From positions 413,904 to 477,903 of the forward strand of contig NZ_LDTZ01000017.1 in the NCBI RefSeq assembly GCF_001186365.1: DNA of 64,000 bases. The letters are read 5' to 3'. Under the pieces are notes generated by a model. The model ran no database searches. It saw only the letters and a program-made list of their open reading frames with translations, and was not told the origin of the DNA. This DNA comes from Gordonia jacobaea (GTDB taxonomy: Bacteria > Actinomycetota > Actinomycetes > Mycobacteriales > Mycobacteriaceae). The position numbers were made by a program, and so were the translations under genes. This document shows, piece after piece, positions 8,672 through 15,609 of this stretch (its first letter is position 1; every line of letters begins with the position of its first letter).

Positions 8672-9979
8672 TCACCGTTCGTCGGCGGTTGCGGTTGCTC
8701 GGTTCATCGTAAGTGAGATCCGCGGGTGGATTCGTAGGTTCGCCGGTCGTGTGTTCGCTGTTCGGGTGGTAGTCGCTGGTCGCCAGCTGTACGCGGCACC
8801 GACGAGTCCGAGCAGCGCGAGCGCCGACAGCACGAGCGCACACGCCGCTTGCCCGCTGGTCGACGTGCCGAGACCCGCGAGGGGATAGGCCACCAGAAAC
8901 GCGGCGTGTGAGAGCGAGAACTGTGCGGTGAACACGTCGTCGCGGTCGGCGTCGGTGCTGTGATCGCGCAGCAGACGCGCGGTACCGGTCGAGATGATCG
9001 ACGTCGCGGCACCGAGAACCGCCCAGAGTGCGAGCAAAGAGATGTACGACGGCGCGCCCAACCACGCCGCCATCCCGGCAACGCCGATCACGCAGGCGAG
9101 GGCACAGGCCAACATCGGTCGTGAAGTTCCCGCGCGTCGGAAGATCAGCGGCCCGAGGATCGCCGCGGCGATCGACCCCGCGCCGAACGCGGCGAAGGCC
9201 ACCGCGACCGCCGTCGCGGAACCTCCGAGGTCGGCTCGAACGAAGACCACGGTGCCGACCATGACCAGTGCGGTTGCCGCGGCGACGACGACGTTGACCC
9301 ACAACACGCCGCGAAATGCGCTGCGCGCCAGCATGATTCGACAACCCGCGAAGGTTCGGCGGGCGAAGCTTTCGGCGGAATTGGGGGCGCGCGTTTCGTT
9401 GATGCGGCGGCCGTTGATGCCCCTGCGGCACGAGATGACGAGGGTGGCGGACGCGGCAAAGCCGAGCGCGGTGCCGACGAACAGCGTCGAGTACGACACG
9501 ACGGTCAGCAGTGCCGCTGCGATCAGCGGGCTGCCGACGGATTCGAGGTCGTAGGCGATCCGCGATGCCGCGACGGCCGATGAGTAGTCGTCACCGTCGT
9601 CGACCACACGCGCGATGGTTGCGGAGAAGGTCGGAGTGAAGGTCGCCGACGCGGTCTGCAAGGCGAACACCAGGAGATAGATCTGCCAGACGTGGCCGAC
9701 CCAGGGCAGACAGCAGGCCATTGCGACACGTACGACGTCTGCGCCGACGAGCACTCGCGAGGCCGGTAGGGCGGTGACGAGCGCGCGCATCACGGGGGCC
9801 ATCACGACGTACGCGACCATCTTCACCGCGAGTGCCGTGCCAAGAACCCGTCCGGCGTCGGGGCCCGCGAGGTCGTAGGCGAGCAGACCCAACGCAACGG
9901 TGAGCAGGCCAGTGCCCAGCAGAGACACCACCTGCGCGCCGTAGAGCCGACGGAAAGTCGGATAGGTGAATGCCCGCAC
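8672..9979 (-). CDS. MFS exporter, probable metal or drug efflux
   Basis: This 435-residue major facilitator protein has about 12 hydrophobic helices and opens TYPTFRRLYGAQVVSLLGTGLL, in the style of the DHA3/NreB-like exporters. The start is GTG (9977-9979). It is the first gene of a two-gene operon with the metal-sensing ArsR repressor. The operator for that repressor lies just upstream, so efflux of the sensed metal (Ni, Co or Zn) is the natural inference. A drug exporter remains possible because no metal-ligand cluster is obvious in the protein. Confidence 0.82.
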   Translation of the reverse strand: MRAFTYPTFRRLYGAQVVSLLGTGLLTVALGLLAYDLAGPDAGRVLGTALAVKMVAYVVMAPVMRALVTALPASRVLVGADVVRVAMACCLPWVGHVWQIYLLVFALQTASATFTPTFSATIARVVDDGDDYSSAVAASRIAYDLESVGSPLIAAALLTVVSYSTLFVGTALGFAASATLVISCRRGINGRRINETRAPNSAESFARRTFAGCRIMLARSAFRGVLWVNVVVAAATALVMVGTVVFVRADLGGSATAVAVAFAAFGAGSIAAAILGPLIFRRAGTSRPMLACALACVIGVAGMAAWLGAPSYISLLALWAVLGAATSIISTGTARLLRDHSTDADRDDVFTAQFSLSHAAFLVAYPLAGLGTSTSGQAACALVLSALALLGLVGAAYSWRPATTTRTANTRPANLRIHPRISLTMNRATATADER

Positions 9980-9994
9980 AGGGCGATATTAAGC

Positions 9995-10020
9995 TATATG
10001 TGCGCATCTGCGCACATATA
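9995..10020. promoter_or_regulatory. ArsR/SmtB-type 12-2-12 operator
   Basis: A perfect 12-bp inverted repeat (TATATGTGCGCA, TC, TGCGCACATATA) begins 16 bp upstream of the MFS GTG start. The 12-2-12 geometry is the classical ArsR/SmtB operator form. It should let the ArsR protein repress its own operon. It also lies about 38 bp upstream of the divergent ATPase start. Confidence 0.85.
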
Positions 10021-10032
10021 CGCGTGCGATAC

Positions 10033-10052
10033 ATACCCTAGGGGGGTATAAA
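10033..10052 (+). promoter_or_regulatory. CsoR-type box overlapping the -10 of the CopB-like ATPase
   Basis: The 16-mer ATACCCTAGGGGGGTA at 10033-10048 recurs exactly upstream of csoR (14949-14964), so CsoR is the likely ligand. It overlaps a -10-like TATAAA (10047-10052). The expected transcription start falls on or next to the A of the ATG at 10059, so the mRNA may be leaderless. AAGGGG lies only 2 nt before the ATG, too close for a normal ribosome site. Confidence 0.72.
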
Positions 10053-10058
10053 GGGGAT

Positions 10059-12146
10059 ATGGAAACGCACGGGCACGCGCCCAAGGGCGCAGAACCAGGT
10101 AGCGACGAACACATGGGCCACGAGCACATGGACCACGGCAACATGAACCACGGGGATATGGCGCACGGGCACATGGACCACGTCGCGATGTTCCGACGGT
10201 TGTTCTGGATCATGTGCGTGATCGCGATCCCGGTCGTTGTGGCTTCGCCCATGTTCGGGTCGATCGTCGGCTACACCGTCCCCGACAACGCGGTGCGCCT
10301 GATCTCGCCGGTGCTCGGCACGGTCATGTACCTCTGGGGCGGACGGCCGTTCCTGACCGGTGCCGTAAGCGAACTTCGCTCGCGCACACCCGGAATGATG
10401 ACCCTCATCGCGCTGGCGATCACGGTCGCATTCGTTGCGTCGTGGGGTGCGTCGCTTCACCTGCTCCCGCACGATCTCGACTTCTGGTGGGAGCTGGCAC
10501 TTCTCATCGTCATCATGCTGCTCGGGCACTGGATAGAGATGCGCTCGATCGCGCAGACCACGTCGGCACTCGATTCGCTCGCATCACTGATGCCGGACGA
10601 AGCCGAGCGCGTCGTCGGCGATCCGGGTAGTGGGCAGACCGAGATGGTCGCCCCGGCCGACCTCGTCGAGGGCGACGTGGTGATCGCGCGTCCAGGGGGC
10701 AGGGTGCCCGCGGACGGTGTAATCATCGACGGCACAGCAGAACTCGACGAGTCGATGATCACCGGAGAGTCTGATCTCGTCACCCGCAAGGTCGGCGACA
10801 AGGTGGTCGCAGGAACGGTCACCGCCGACTCGGCGATCACGGTGAGGGTCAGAGCTGTCGGCGACGACACGACGCTCGCGGGCATCCAGCGCCTTGTCGC
10901 GCAGGCGCAGAATTCGACGTCGCGTGCGCAACGACTCGCCGATCGTGCTGCGGGCTGGCTCTTTTGGTTCGCGCTTGGCGCCGCGGCGCTGACCGCCATC
11001 ATCTGGACGGCGATCGGACAACCCGAGGACGCAGTCATCCGCACGATCACGGTGCTGGTCATCGCGTGCCCGCACGCACTCGGACTCGCGATACCGCTGG
11101 TGGTCTCGATCGCCACCGAACGTGCCGCCCGGATGGGTGTGCTCGTCACCAATCGGATCGCGCTCGAAACCCTTCGGCAAATCGACGTCGTCTGCTTCGA
11201 CAAGACCGGAACGCTTACTCGTGGACGGCCCGAGGTGACCGATATCGTTGCGCGCGAGGGGTATTCGAAGGACGAGCTTCTCGGTCTCGCAGCGTCGGCC
11301 GAATTGCAGAGCGAGCACCCGCTCGCCCGCGCCATCGTGCGCGCCGCGCAGGACAGGGGAGTGAGCACCGCTCCGTCGAAGGATTTCAGTACGCACGCCG
11401 CAACGGGTGTGCGCGCTGTCGTCGACGGTCGGCAGGTGTCCGTGGGCGGTCCAAGGCTCGTCGAAAACGTGACGGTTCCAAATGATCTCGCCTCTGCTGC
11501 ACAGGATCTTCGGGGAAACACGGTGCTGTACATCATGATCGACGGCAAGGTAGTCGGCGTGATCGCACTCGCCGACGAACCGCGTCCCGAATCGGCACAG
11601 GCGGTCGCCGAGCTCCGTGACCGCGGCATCGAGTCGGTGATGATCACCGGCGATGCCCGAGACGTCGCCGACCGGGTGGCCAAGGCGGTGGGCATCACCG
11701 AGGTACACGCGCAGGTGCGGCCGGAAGACAAGGAGCAGATCGTCTCCGAGCTGCAGAAGCAGGGCCACACCGTTGCCTTCGTCGGTGACGGTGTCAACGA
11801 CGCGCCTGCGCTCGCGCGCGCCGACGTCGGTATCGCAATCGGCGCGGGTACCGATGTGGCGATCGGGTCGGCCGGCGTCGTGCTCGCGGGAGACGACCCG
11901 CGGACCGTCGTGTCGGCGATCGAGCTCTCGCGCAAGGCGTACCGCAAGATGAAGCAGAACCTCTGGTGGGCCGCCGGGTACAACCTCATCTCTGTGCCGC
12001 TGGCGGCGGGCATCCTCGCGCCGATCGGGTTCGTGCTCCCGATGGCGGTCGGGGCCCTGCTGATGTCGTTGTCGACGATCATCGTCGCGCTCAACGCTCA
12101 ACTCCTGCGTCGAGCCGATCTACACGAACCGCGAATCTCGGCGTAG
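10059..12146 (+). CDS. CopB-like (P1B-3) heavy-metal P-type ATPase
   Basis: This membrane ATPase exports copper or a related metal. The 695-residue protein opens with a His/Met-rich tail of about 45 residues (repeated H-M and D-H-G units such as HMGHEHMDHGNMNHGD) instead of a CxxC HMA domain. The transport motif is CPH (Cys337-Pro-His339) rather than CPC, which marks the CopB class. It also has TGES, the phosphorylated Asp381 in DKTGTLTRG, SEHPLA and GDGVNDAPALARADVG. CopB-class pumps are usually assigned to Cu(II), though specificity varies. It is expressed divergently from the MFS-ArsR operon under a CsoR-like box. Confidence 0.92.
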   Translation: METHGHAPKGAEPGSDEHMGHEHMDHGNMNHGDMAHGHMDHVAMFRRLFWIMCVIAIPVVVASPMFGSIVGYTVPDNAVRLISPVLGTVMYLWGGRPFLTGAVSELRSRTPGMMTLIALAITVAFVASWGASLHLLPHDLDFWWELALLIVIMLLGHWIEMRSIAQTTSALDSLASLMPDEAERVVGDPGSGQTEMVAPADLVEGDVVIARPGGRVPADGVIIDGTAELDESMITGESDLVTRKVGDKVVAGTVTADSAITVRVRAVGDDTTLAGIQRLVAQAQNSTSRAQRLADRAAGWLFWFALGAAALTAIIWTAIGQPEDAVIRTITVLVIACPHALGLAIPLVVSIATERAARMGVLVTNRIALETLRQIDVVCFDKTGTLTRGRPEVTDIVAREGYSKDELLGLAASAELQSEHPLARAIVRAAQDRGVSTAPSKDFSTHAATGVRAVVDGRQVSVGGPRLVENVTVPNDLASAAQDLRGNTVLYIMIDGKVVGVIALADEPRPESAQAVAELRDRGIESVMITGDARDVADRVAKAVGITEVHAQVRPEDKEQIVSELQKQGHTVAFVGDGVNDAPALARADVGIAIGAGTDVAIGSAGVVLAGDDPRTVVSAIELSRKAYRKMKQNLWWAAGYNLISVPLAAGILAPIGFVLPMAVGALLMSLSTIIVALNAQLLRRADLHEPRISA

Positions 12147-12158
12147 TCTTCGTGGAGG

Positions 12159-12181
12159 GTTTTCGACTGTGGGTCGAAAAC
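12159..12181. promoter_or_regulatory. Hairpin between the CopB-like ATPase and nadB
   Basis: A perfect 9-bp inverted repeat (GTTTTCGAC, loop TGTGG, GTCGAAAAC) lies 12 bp after the ATPase stop. There is no T-tract. It may be a weak terminator or an operator for nadB. Confidence 0.4.
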
Positions 12182-12222
12182 ACTCGGGGTCGACAACATC
12201 GATTCGGCGAAGGAGCACGCAC

Positions 12223-13896
12223 ATGGGGCTCGATCTGGCACGTGCCGATCTCGTCGTGGTCGGGGCGGGGGTCGCGGGACTCACCGCTGCACTGCACGCA
12301 GCAGAGCTCGGGCTACGCGTGGTGATCTGCAACAAAGGTGCTGCGTACAGCCCTGAATCGCTTCAAGGTGCCGGATCGCTTGAACATTCAGGGCGGCCGG
12401 TCGAACACAGCACGTCGACGTACTACGCGCAGGGCGGCGTCGCAGTGGTCGCACCCGACGATGTCGACGACAGCGTCGAATTGCACCTGCACGACACGCT
12501 GGCCGCCGGTGCGGGACTCGGCGATGCCGAGATCTCGCGGGAGATCCTCGCTGACGGATGGTCTGCGGTGTCGCGCCTGCTCGGATGGGGTGCGCAGTTC
12601 GATTGCGATGCCTCGGGGAGATTCACCCGTACGCGCGAGGGCGGGCACAGCGTGCGTCGGATCATCCATTCCGGCGGCGACGCCACGGGCGCGCAGATTC
12701 AGCTGGCACTGTCGGAGGCCGTCGCCACCGTGATTCGACGCGGCGATGTGCGCGTTCTCGACGACTGCACTGTCACCCGCGTCCTCACCGTGAACGGGCG
12801 CGCCGTCGGCGTCGCGTACCTCGGCGCGGACGGACCGGGAGTGGTGCATGCCCCGACGGTGTTGCTCGCGACGGGCGGCAGCGGACACCTTTTTGCCGCG
12901 ACCACCAACCCGGCGGGCGCCACGGCAGACGGCCTCGCGCTCGCACTACGCGCGGGTGCCGACGTTGCCGACCTCGAGTTCGTTCAGTTCCACCCGACGA
13001 TGCTCTACACGCCGGGAGCGCGAGGTCGGCGCACGCTGGTCACAGAGGCCATCCGAGGCGAGGGCGGACGTCTCGTCGACGCCGACGGAAAATCGGTGAC
13101 CGAGGGCGTCCATCCGCTCGGCGACCTGGCACCGCGCGACGTCGTCGCCAACGCCGTGACGGCGGCGATGGAACGCACCGGACATCCGTGCGTGTACCTC
13201 GACATCTCGGCGATCGACGACTTCGTCACACGGTTCCCGACGGTCACCGCCGGACTGCGCACGGCCGGCCTCGACCCAGCGGACGGGCGCATCCCGGTGG
13301 TGCCGGGCGCCCACTATCAGTGCGGTGGCGTCTTCACCGACGCGCACGGGCGCACGACGGTCGCAGGTCTACTCGCGGCAGGCGAGGTAGCCCGCACCGG
13401 GCTGCACGGCGCCAACCGGCTCGCATCCAATTCGCTGCTCGAAGGGCTGGTGATGGGTGTCCGTGCTGCCGATGTCGCAGCGATGGCCGGCACCGACGTC
13501 GTCGCCGAGGCGATCGGGTCACTCGGCGACGAGCCCGGTGTCGAGCAGGTGGTGGACCGAGAGGTGCTGCAGGATGCGATGTCGCGTTTCGTCGGGTTGC
13601 GCCGCGACGCGGAGGGACTCGGGCGAGTCGCGGCGATGCTCGACGATGCGAGTCCACGCGTCCTCGCGACGCGGCGCGACGTCGAAGATGCGGCGTTGAC
13701 ACTTGCCGCGCGGGCCGTCGTGACGGCCGCCCTGGCGCGGACCAGCTCACGCGGGTGCCATGTGCGTACCGACGAGCAGTACCCGGGTACGGATCATCAC
13801 GGGACCGGCGAACAGCGCTCGCGACCCTTCCGATTGGTCGACGGCAACATCTGCGCCGTCGGGGTAGAAGTGCCGGCGCTGACTTCCGTAGACTGA
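12223..13896 (+). CDS. nadB: L-aspartate oxidase
   Basis: NadB oxidises L-aspartate to iminoaspartate with FAD, the first step of de novo NAD synthesis. I chose the ATG at 12223 because GAAGGAG lies 8 bp upstream; the longer reading frame adds an unconserved head. The 557-residue product has VVVGAGVAGLTAALHA, a YYAQGGVAVV block, the active-site region TREGGHSVRRIIHSGGDATG, QFHPTML, TEAIRGEGG and LHGANRLASNSLLEG. Compared with the E. coli and M. tuberculosis enzymes as I recall them, about 20 residues are inserted before YYAQGG; the DNA there forms a nested hairpin (12350-12394). No nadA or nadC is adjacent, which is unusual for this group. Confidence 0.93.
   Translation: MGLDLARADLVVVGAGVAGLTAALHAAELGLRVVICNKGAAYSPESLQGAGSLEHSGRPVEHSTSTYYAQGGVAVVAPDDVDDSVELHLHDTLAAGAGLGDAEISREILADGWSAVSRLLGWGAQFDCDASGRFTRTREGGHSVRRIIHSGGDATGAQIQLALSEAVATVIRRGDVRVLDDCTVTRVLTVNGRAVGVAYLGADGPGVVHAPTVLLATGGSGHLFAATTNPAGATADGLALALRAGADVADLEFVQFHPTMLYTPGARGRRTLVTEAIRGEGGRLVDADGKSVTEGVHPLGDLAPRDVVANAVTAAMERTGHPCVYLDISAIDDFVTRFPTVTAGLRTAGLDPADGRIPVVPGAHYQCGGVFTDAHGRTTVAGLLAAGEVARTGLHGANRLASNSLLEGLVMGVRAADVAAMAGTDVVAEAIGSLGDEPGVEQVVDREVLQDAMSRFVGLRRDAEGLGRVAAMLDDASPRVLATRRDVEDAALTLAARAVVTAALARTSSRGCHVRTDEQYPGTDHHGTGEQRSRPFRLVDGNICAVGVEVPALTSVD
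12350..12394. repeat. Nested hairpin-forming insertion inside nadB
   Basis: GCCCTGAA (12350-12357) pairs perfectly with TTCAGGGC (12387-12394). Inside them TTCAAG (12362-12367) pairs with CTTGAA (12379-12384). The segment is read through in frame and encodes the extra residues PESLQGAGSLEHSG, which I do not recognise from other NadB proteins. Confidence 0.55.
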
Positions 13897-13938
13897 CGCC
13901 GGGGAGAGGGTCGGTCGACGCACCGCACGGCCGTGATG

Positions 13939-13955
13939 ACAGTCGATTCGACTGT
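13939..13955. other. Perfect 17-bp palindrome after nadB
   Basis: ACAGTCGA-T-TCGACTGT forms an 8-1-8 inverted repeat 42 bp after the nadB stop and 74 bp before the next start. It has no T-tract. It may be an operator for the downstream gene or a short hairpin. I see nothing else in the 133-bp gap except the GGGAGG ribosome site before 14030. Confidence 0.35.
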
Positions 13956-14029
13956 GACGTGCCGGGTAATCGCGAGTAGCGTCGTCGCCACACGTAAGCA
14001 GCGCGTATTCGGGCCGATGGGAGGACCGT

Positions 14030-14908
14030 ATGGACGGCCAGGGTTGCTGGTCAACGGTTGTGTGCTCCGCGGAGGAACGTCGTGCGCTCGGTTTGAGCGG
14101 GTCGTCGGAATGGTTGCTGCAGTGTCGGCTGGCGGCCGGACACGCGGGTAACCACGCCACGGATGCGAGTGCTCGACCGCGAAGCGACAGACGTCTCTGG
14201 CTCGAGTGGAACGACTTCGACGACCGCGCGCAATCGCTCATCGAGCGCAACCCGTGCCCGGTCCCGTCGCCCGAGGGAGCGCGCTGCGTCTTCTTCAACG
14301 GACACGGCGGCCCGCACTTCTATGCCCGATCGAACGGGCATGCCCCGAGCCCTCGTCCCGGCAGTGGTGGTCCCCGGCGCGCGCCCGGTGGCGATGCCCG
14401 GGAGCCCGTCGGTGCACCCGATCAGCCGCAGCGCAGCGGCCCGTCGACCGGCGATCTCCCGATCGCCGCGGGTAACGCCGGGTCGCATCGGCTCGACGAT
14501 CCGCGCGGGTCGTCGCTCCGTGAGGCCCCACCCGCACAGCATCCGGTCTCGTCACATTCGGGGTCAGGCCAGTCGGGGTCAGGCCAGTCGGCTGCGGCAC
14601 ACGCCTACCGCGGTGGACGCCGGTCGACCAACGCTGAACCACCCTCGACGCCTGTCTACCAAGCCAACAGGCACCAGGCTCTCGACGTCGCTGGTCAGCG
14701 GTCCGTCGAGCAGCCTCAACCGCTGTCACCTCAACCCCCGTCAACCCAACCACCGTCACCTCGACCCCCGACGCCGCAGCGCGTCGATCCGTTGCAGGGT
14801 GGTCACCCGACATCCGGGGCGCAGCCCGATCCGGTGAGTGACGCGCTACACGAGGTTGCCGCGGCGTTGTCGAAGCTCGCCGACGCGCTCCATCACGCGC
14901 GCTCCTGA
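14030..14908 (+). CDS. Uncharacterised protein with duplicated Cys-GH-G-H motifs and disordered tail
   Basis: I do not recognise this 292-residue protein. Its N-terminal 105 residues hold two copies of C-x4-G-H-x-G-x-H: Cys32-Gly37-His38-Gly40-His42 and Cys86-Gly91-His92-Gly94-His96. Each is preceded by another Cys (Cys12, Cys76), which suggests two small metal (zinc) sites. Residues of about 105-265 are Pro/Ser/Gln/Gly-rich and probably disordered, with a tandem SGQSGSGQS. The last 25 residues predict an amphipathic helix (SDALHEVAAALSKLADALHH). A GGGAGG ribosome site supports the ATG. It has no signal peptide. It lies immediately upstream of csoR but ends before the CsoR boxes, so it is probably not part of that operon. 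Confidence 0.65.
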   Translation: MDGQGCWSTVVCSAEERRALGLSGSSEWLLQCRLAAGHAGNHATDASARPRSDRRLWLEWNDFDDRAQSLIERNPCPVPSPEGARCVFFNGHGGPHFYARSNGHAPSPRPGSGGPRRAPGGDAREPVGAPDQPQRSGPSTGDLPIAAGNAGSHRLDDPRGSSLREAPPAQHPVSSHSGSGQSGSGQSAAAHAYRGGRRSTNAEPPSTPVYQANRHQALDVAGQRSVEQPQPLSPQPPSTQPPSPRPPTPQRVDPLQGGHPTSGAQPDPVSDALHEVAAALSKLADALHHARS

Positions 14909-14948
14909 GATGTCTCTCGTCTTCCGCTCTCAGCTGTTGGCTATCCAG

Positions 14949-15005
14949 ATACCCTAGGGGGGTACCGTTTATTGTCATTTCCTGGTATACCGGTGAGGGG
15001 TATAC
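14949..15005 (+). promoter_or_regulatory. CsoR operator region (two boxes) of csoR-copZ-copA
   Basis: The first box, ATACCCTAGGGGGGTA (14949-14964), is identical to the box before the CopB-like ATPase. The second is an inverted repeat, GTATACC and GGTATAC (14985-14991 and 14999-15005, spacer 7). Both fit G/C-tract CsoR sites flanked by TA. A -10-like TATACG overlaps the second box. This implies autorepression relieved by Cu(I). Confidence 0.8.
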
Positions 15006-15018
15006 GAGGAGAGTGACC

Positions 15019-15354
15019 ATGACCGTAGACGCGACACCGGACGCCGGGGCCAATACAGACGCCGAGCACAACGCACACGGGTACATCACGCGCAAAGACG
15101 ACTACCTCAAGCGTCTTCGACGCATCGAGGGTCAGGCGCGTGGGCTTCAACGCATGGTCGACGACGAGGAGTACTGCATCGACATCCTCACCCAGTTGTC
15201 GGCAATGACCAAAGCGCTGCAGGCCGTTGGGCTCGGTCTGCTCGAAGACCATATGAACCATTGCGTGGTGCACGCCGCGCAGGAGAGCGACGAGGCCGGC
15301 CGAGCCAAGGTCGACGAGGCAATGGCCGCGATCGCCCGGCTCGTCAAGTCCTGA
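15019..15354 (+). CDS. csoR: Copper-sensing repressor CsoR
   Basis: This 111-residue all-helical repressor (DUF156) releases DNA on binding Cu(I). The ligand triad is complete: Cys53, His78 and Cys82, each offset by 17 from Cys36, His61 and Cys65 of M. tuberculosis CsoR. The conserved core DDYLKRLRRIEGQARGLQRM is present. The ATG at 15019 is preceded by GAGGAGAG at a good distance. An in-frame GTG at 15013 is an alternative if the mRNA is leaderless. The gene heads a csoR-copZ-copA operon and lies directly behind two CsoR-type boxes. Confidence 0.95.
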   Translation: MTVDATPDAGANTDAEHNAHGYITRKDDYLKRLRRIEGQARGLQRMVDDEEYCIDILTQLSAMTKALQAVGLGLLEDHMNHCVVHAAQESDEAGRAKVDEAMAAIARLVKS

Positions 15355-15404
15355 TGCAGCCGACCACTACGACGATCAACCATTACGAAAGGTAACCGAA
15401 CACA

Positions 15405-15608
15405 ATGACTACGAGCACCTACACCGTCACCGGCATGACCTGCGGGCACTGCGTCGCATCGGTTCGCGAAGAGATCGGCGAGATCCCCGGCGTGAACAAT
15501 GTCGACGTGACTTTGGAGACGGGCGTCGTCGAGATCTCCAGCGATCGCGAACTCGCTCGCGACGAGGTTTCCGACGCCGTGTCCGAAGCCGGATACGAGC
15601 TGGTCTGA
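15405..15608 (+). CDS. copZ: Copper chaperone CopZ (HMA domain)
   Basis: This 67-residue heavy-metal-associated domain has the Cu(I)-binding GMTCGHC (Cys13 and Cys16) on the first loop, then the ferredoxin-like beta-alpha-beta pattern ending VSEAGYELV. It should carry Cu(I) in the cytoplasm to CopA, which starts 1 bp after its stop codon. It follows csoR by 50 bp, and AAAGG precedes the ATG. Confidence 0.94.
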   Translation: MTTSTYTVTGMTCGHCVASVREEIGEIPGVNNVDVTLETGVVEISSDRELARDEVSDAVSEAGYELV

Positions 15609-15609
15609 C

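Noticed and set aside
12159..12181. Hairpin before nadB as a definite NAD-repressor (NrtR/NiaR) operator
   Set aside because: I cannot match it to a known NAD-regulator consensus with confidence, and a weak terminator role is equally possible.
12558..13979. Long open frame overlapping nadB in another frame (473 codons)
   Set aside because: It is Arg/Gly-rich with no recognisable domain and lies inside nadB, which is clearly real. It is a high-GC shadow frame, as are the long frames opposite pntB, the CopB-like gene and the steroid dehydrogenase-like gene.
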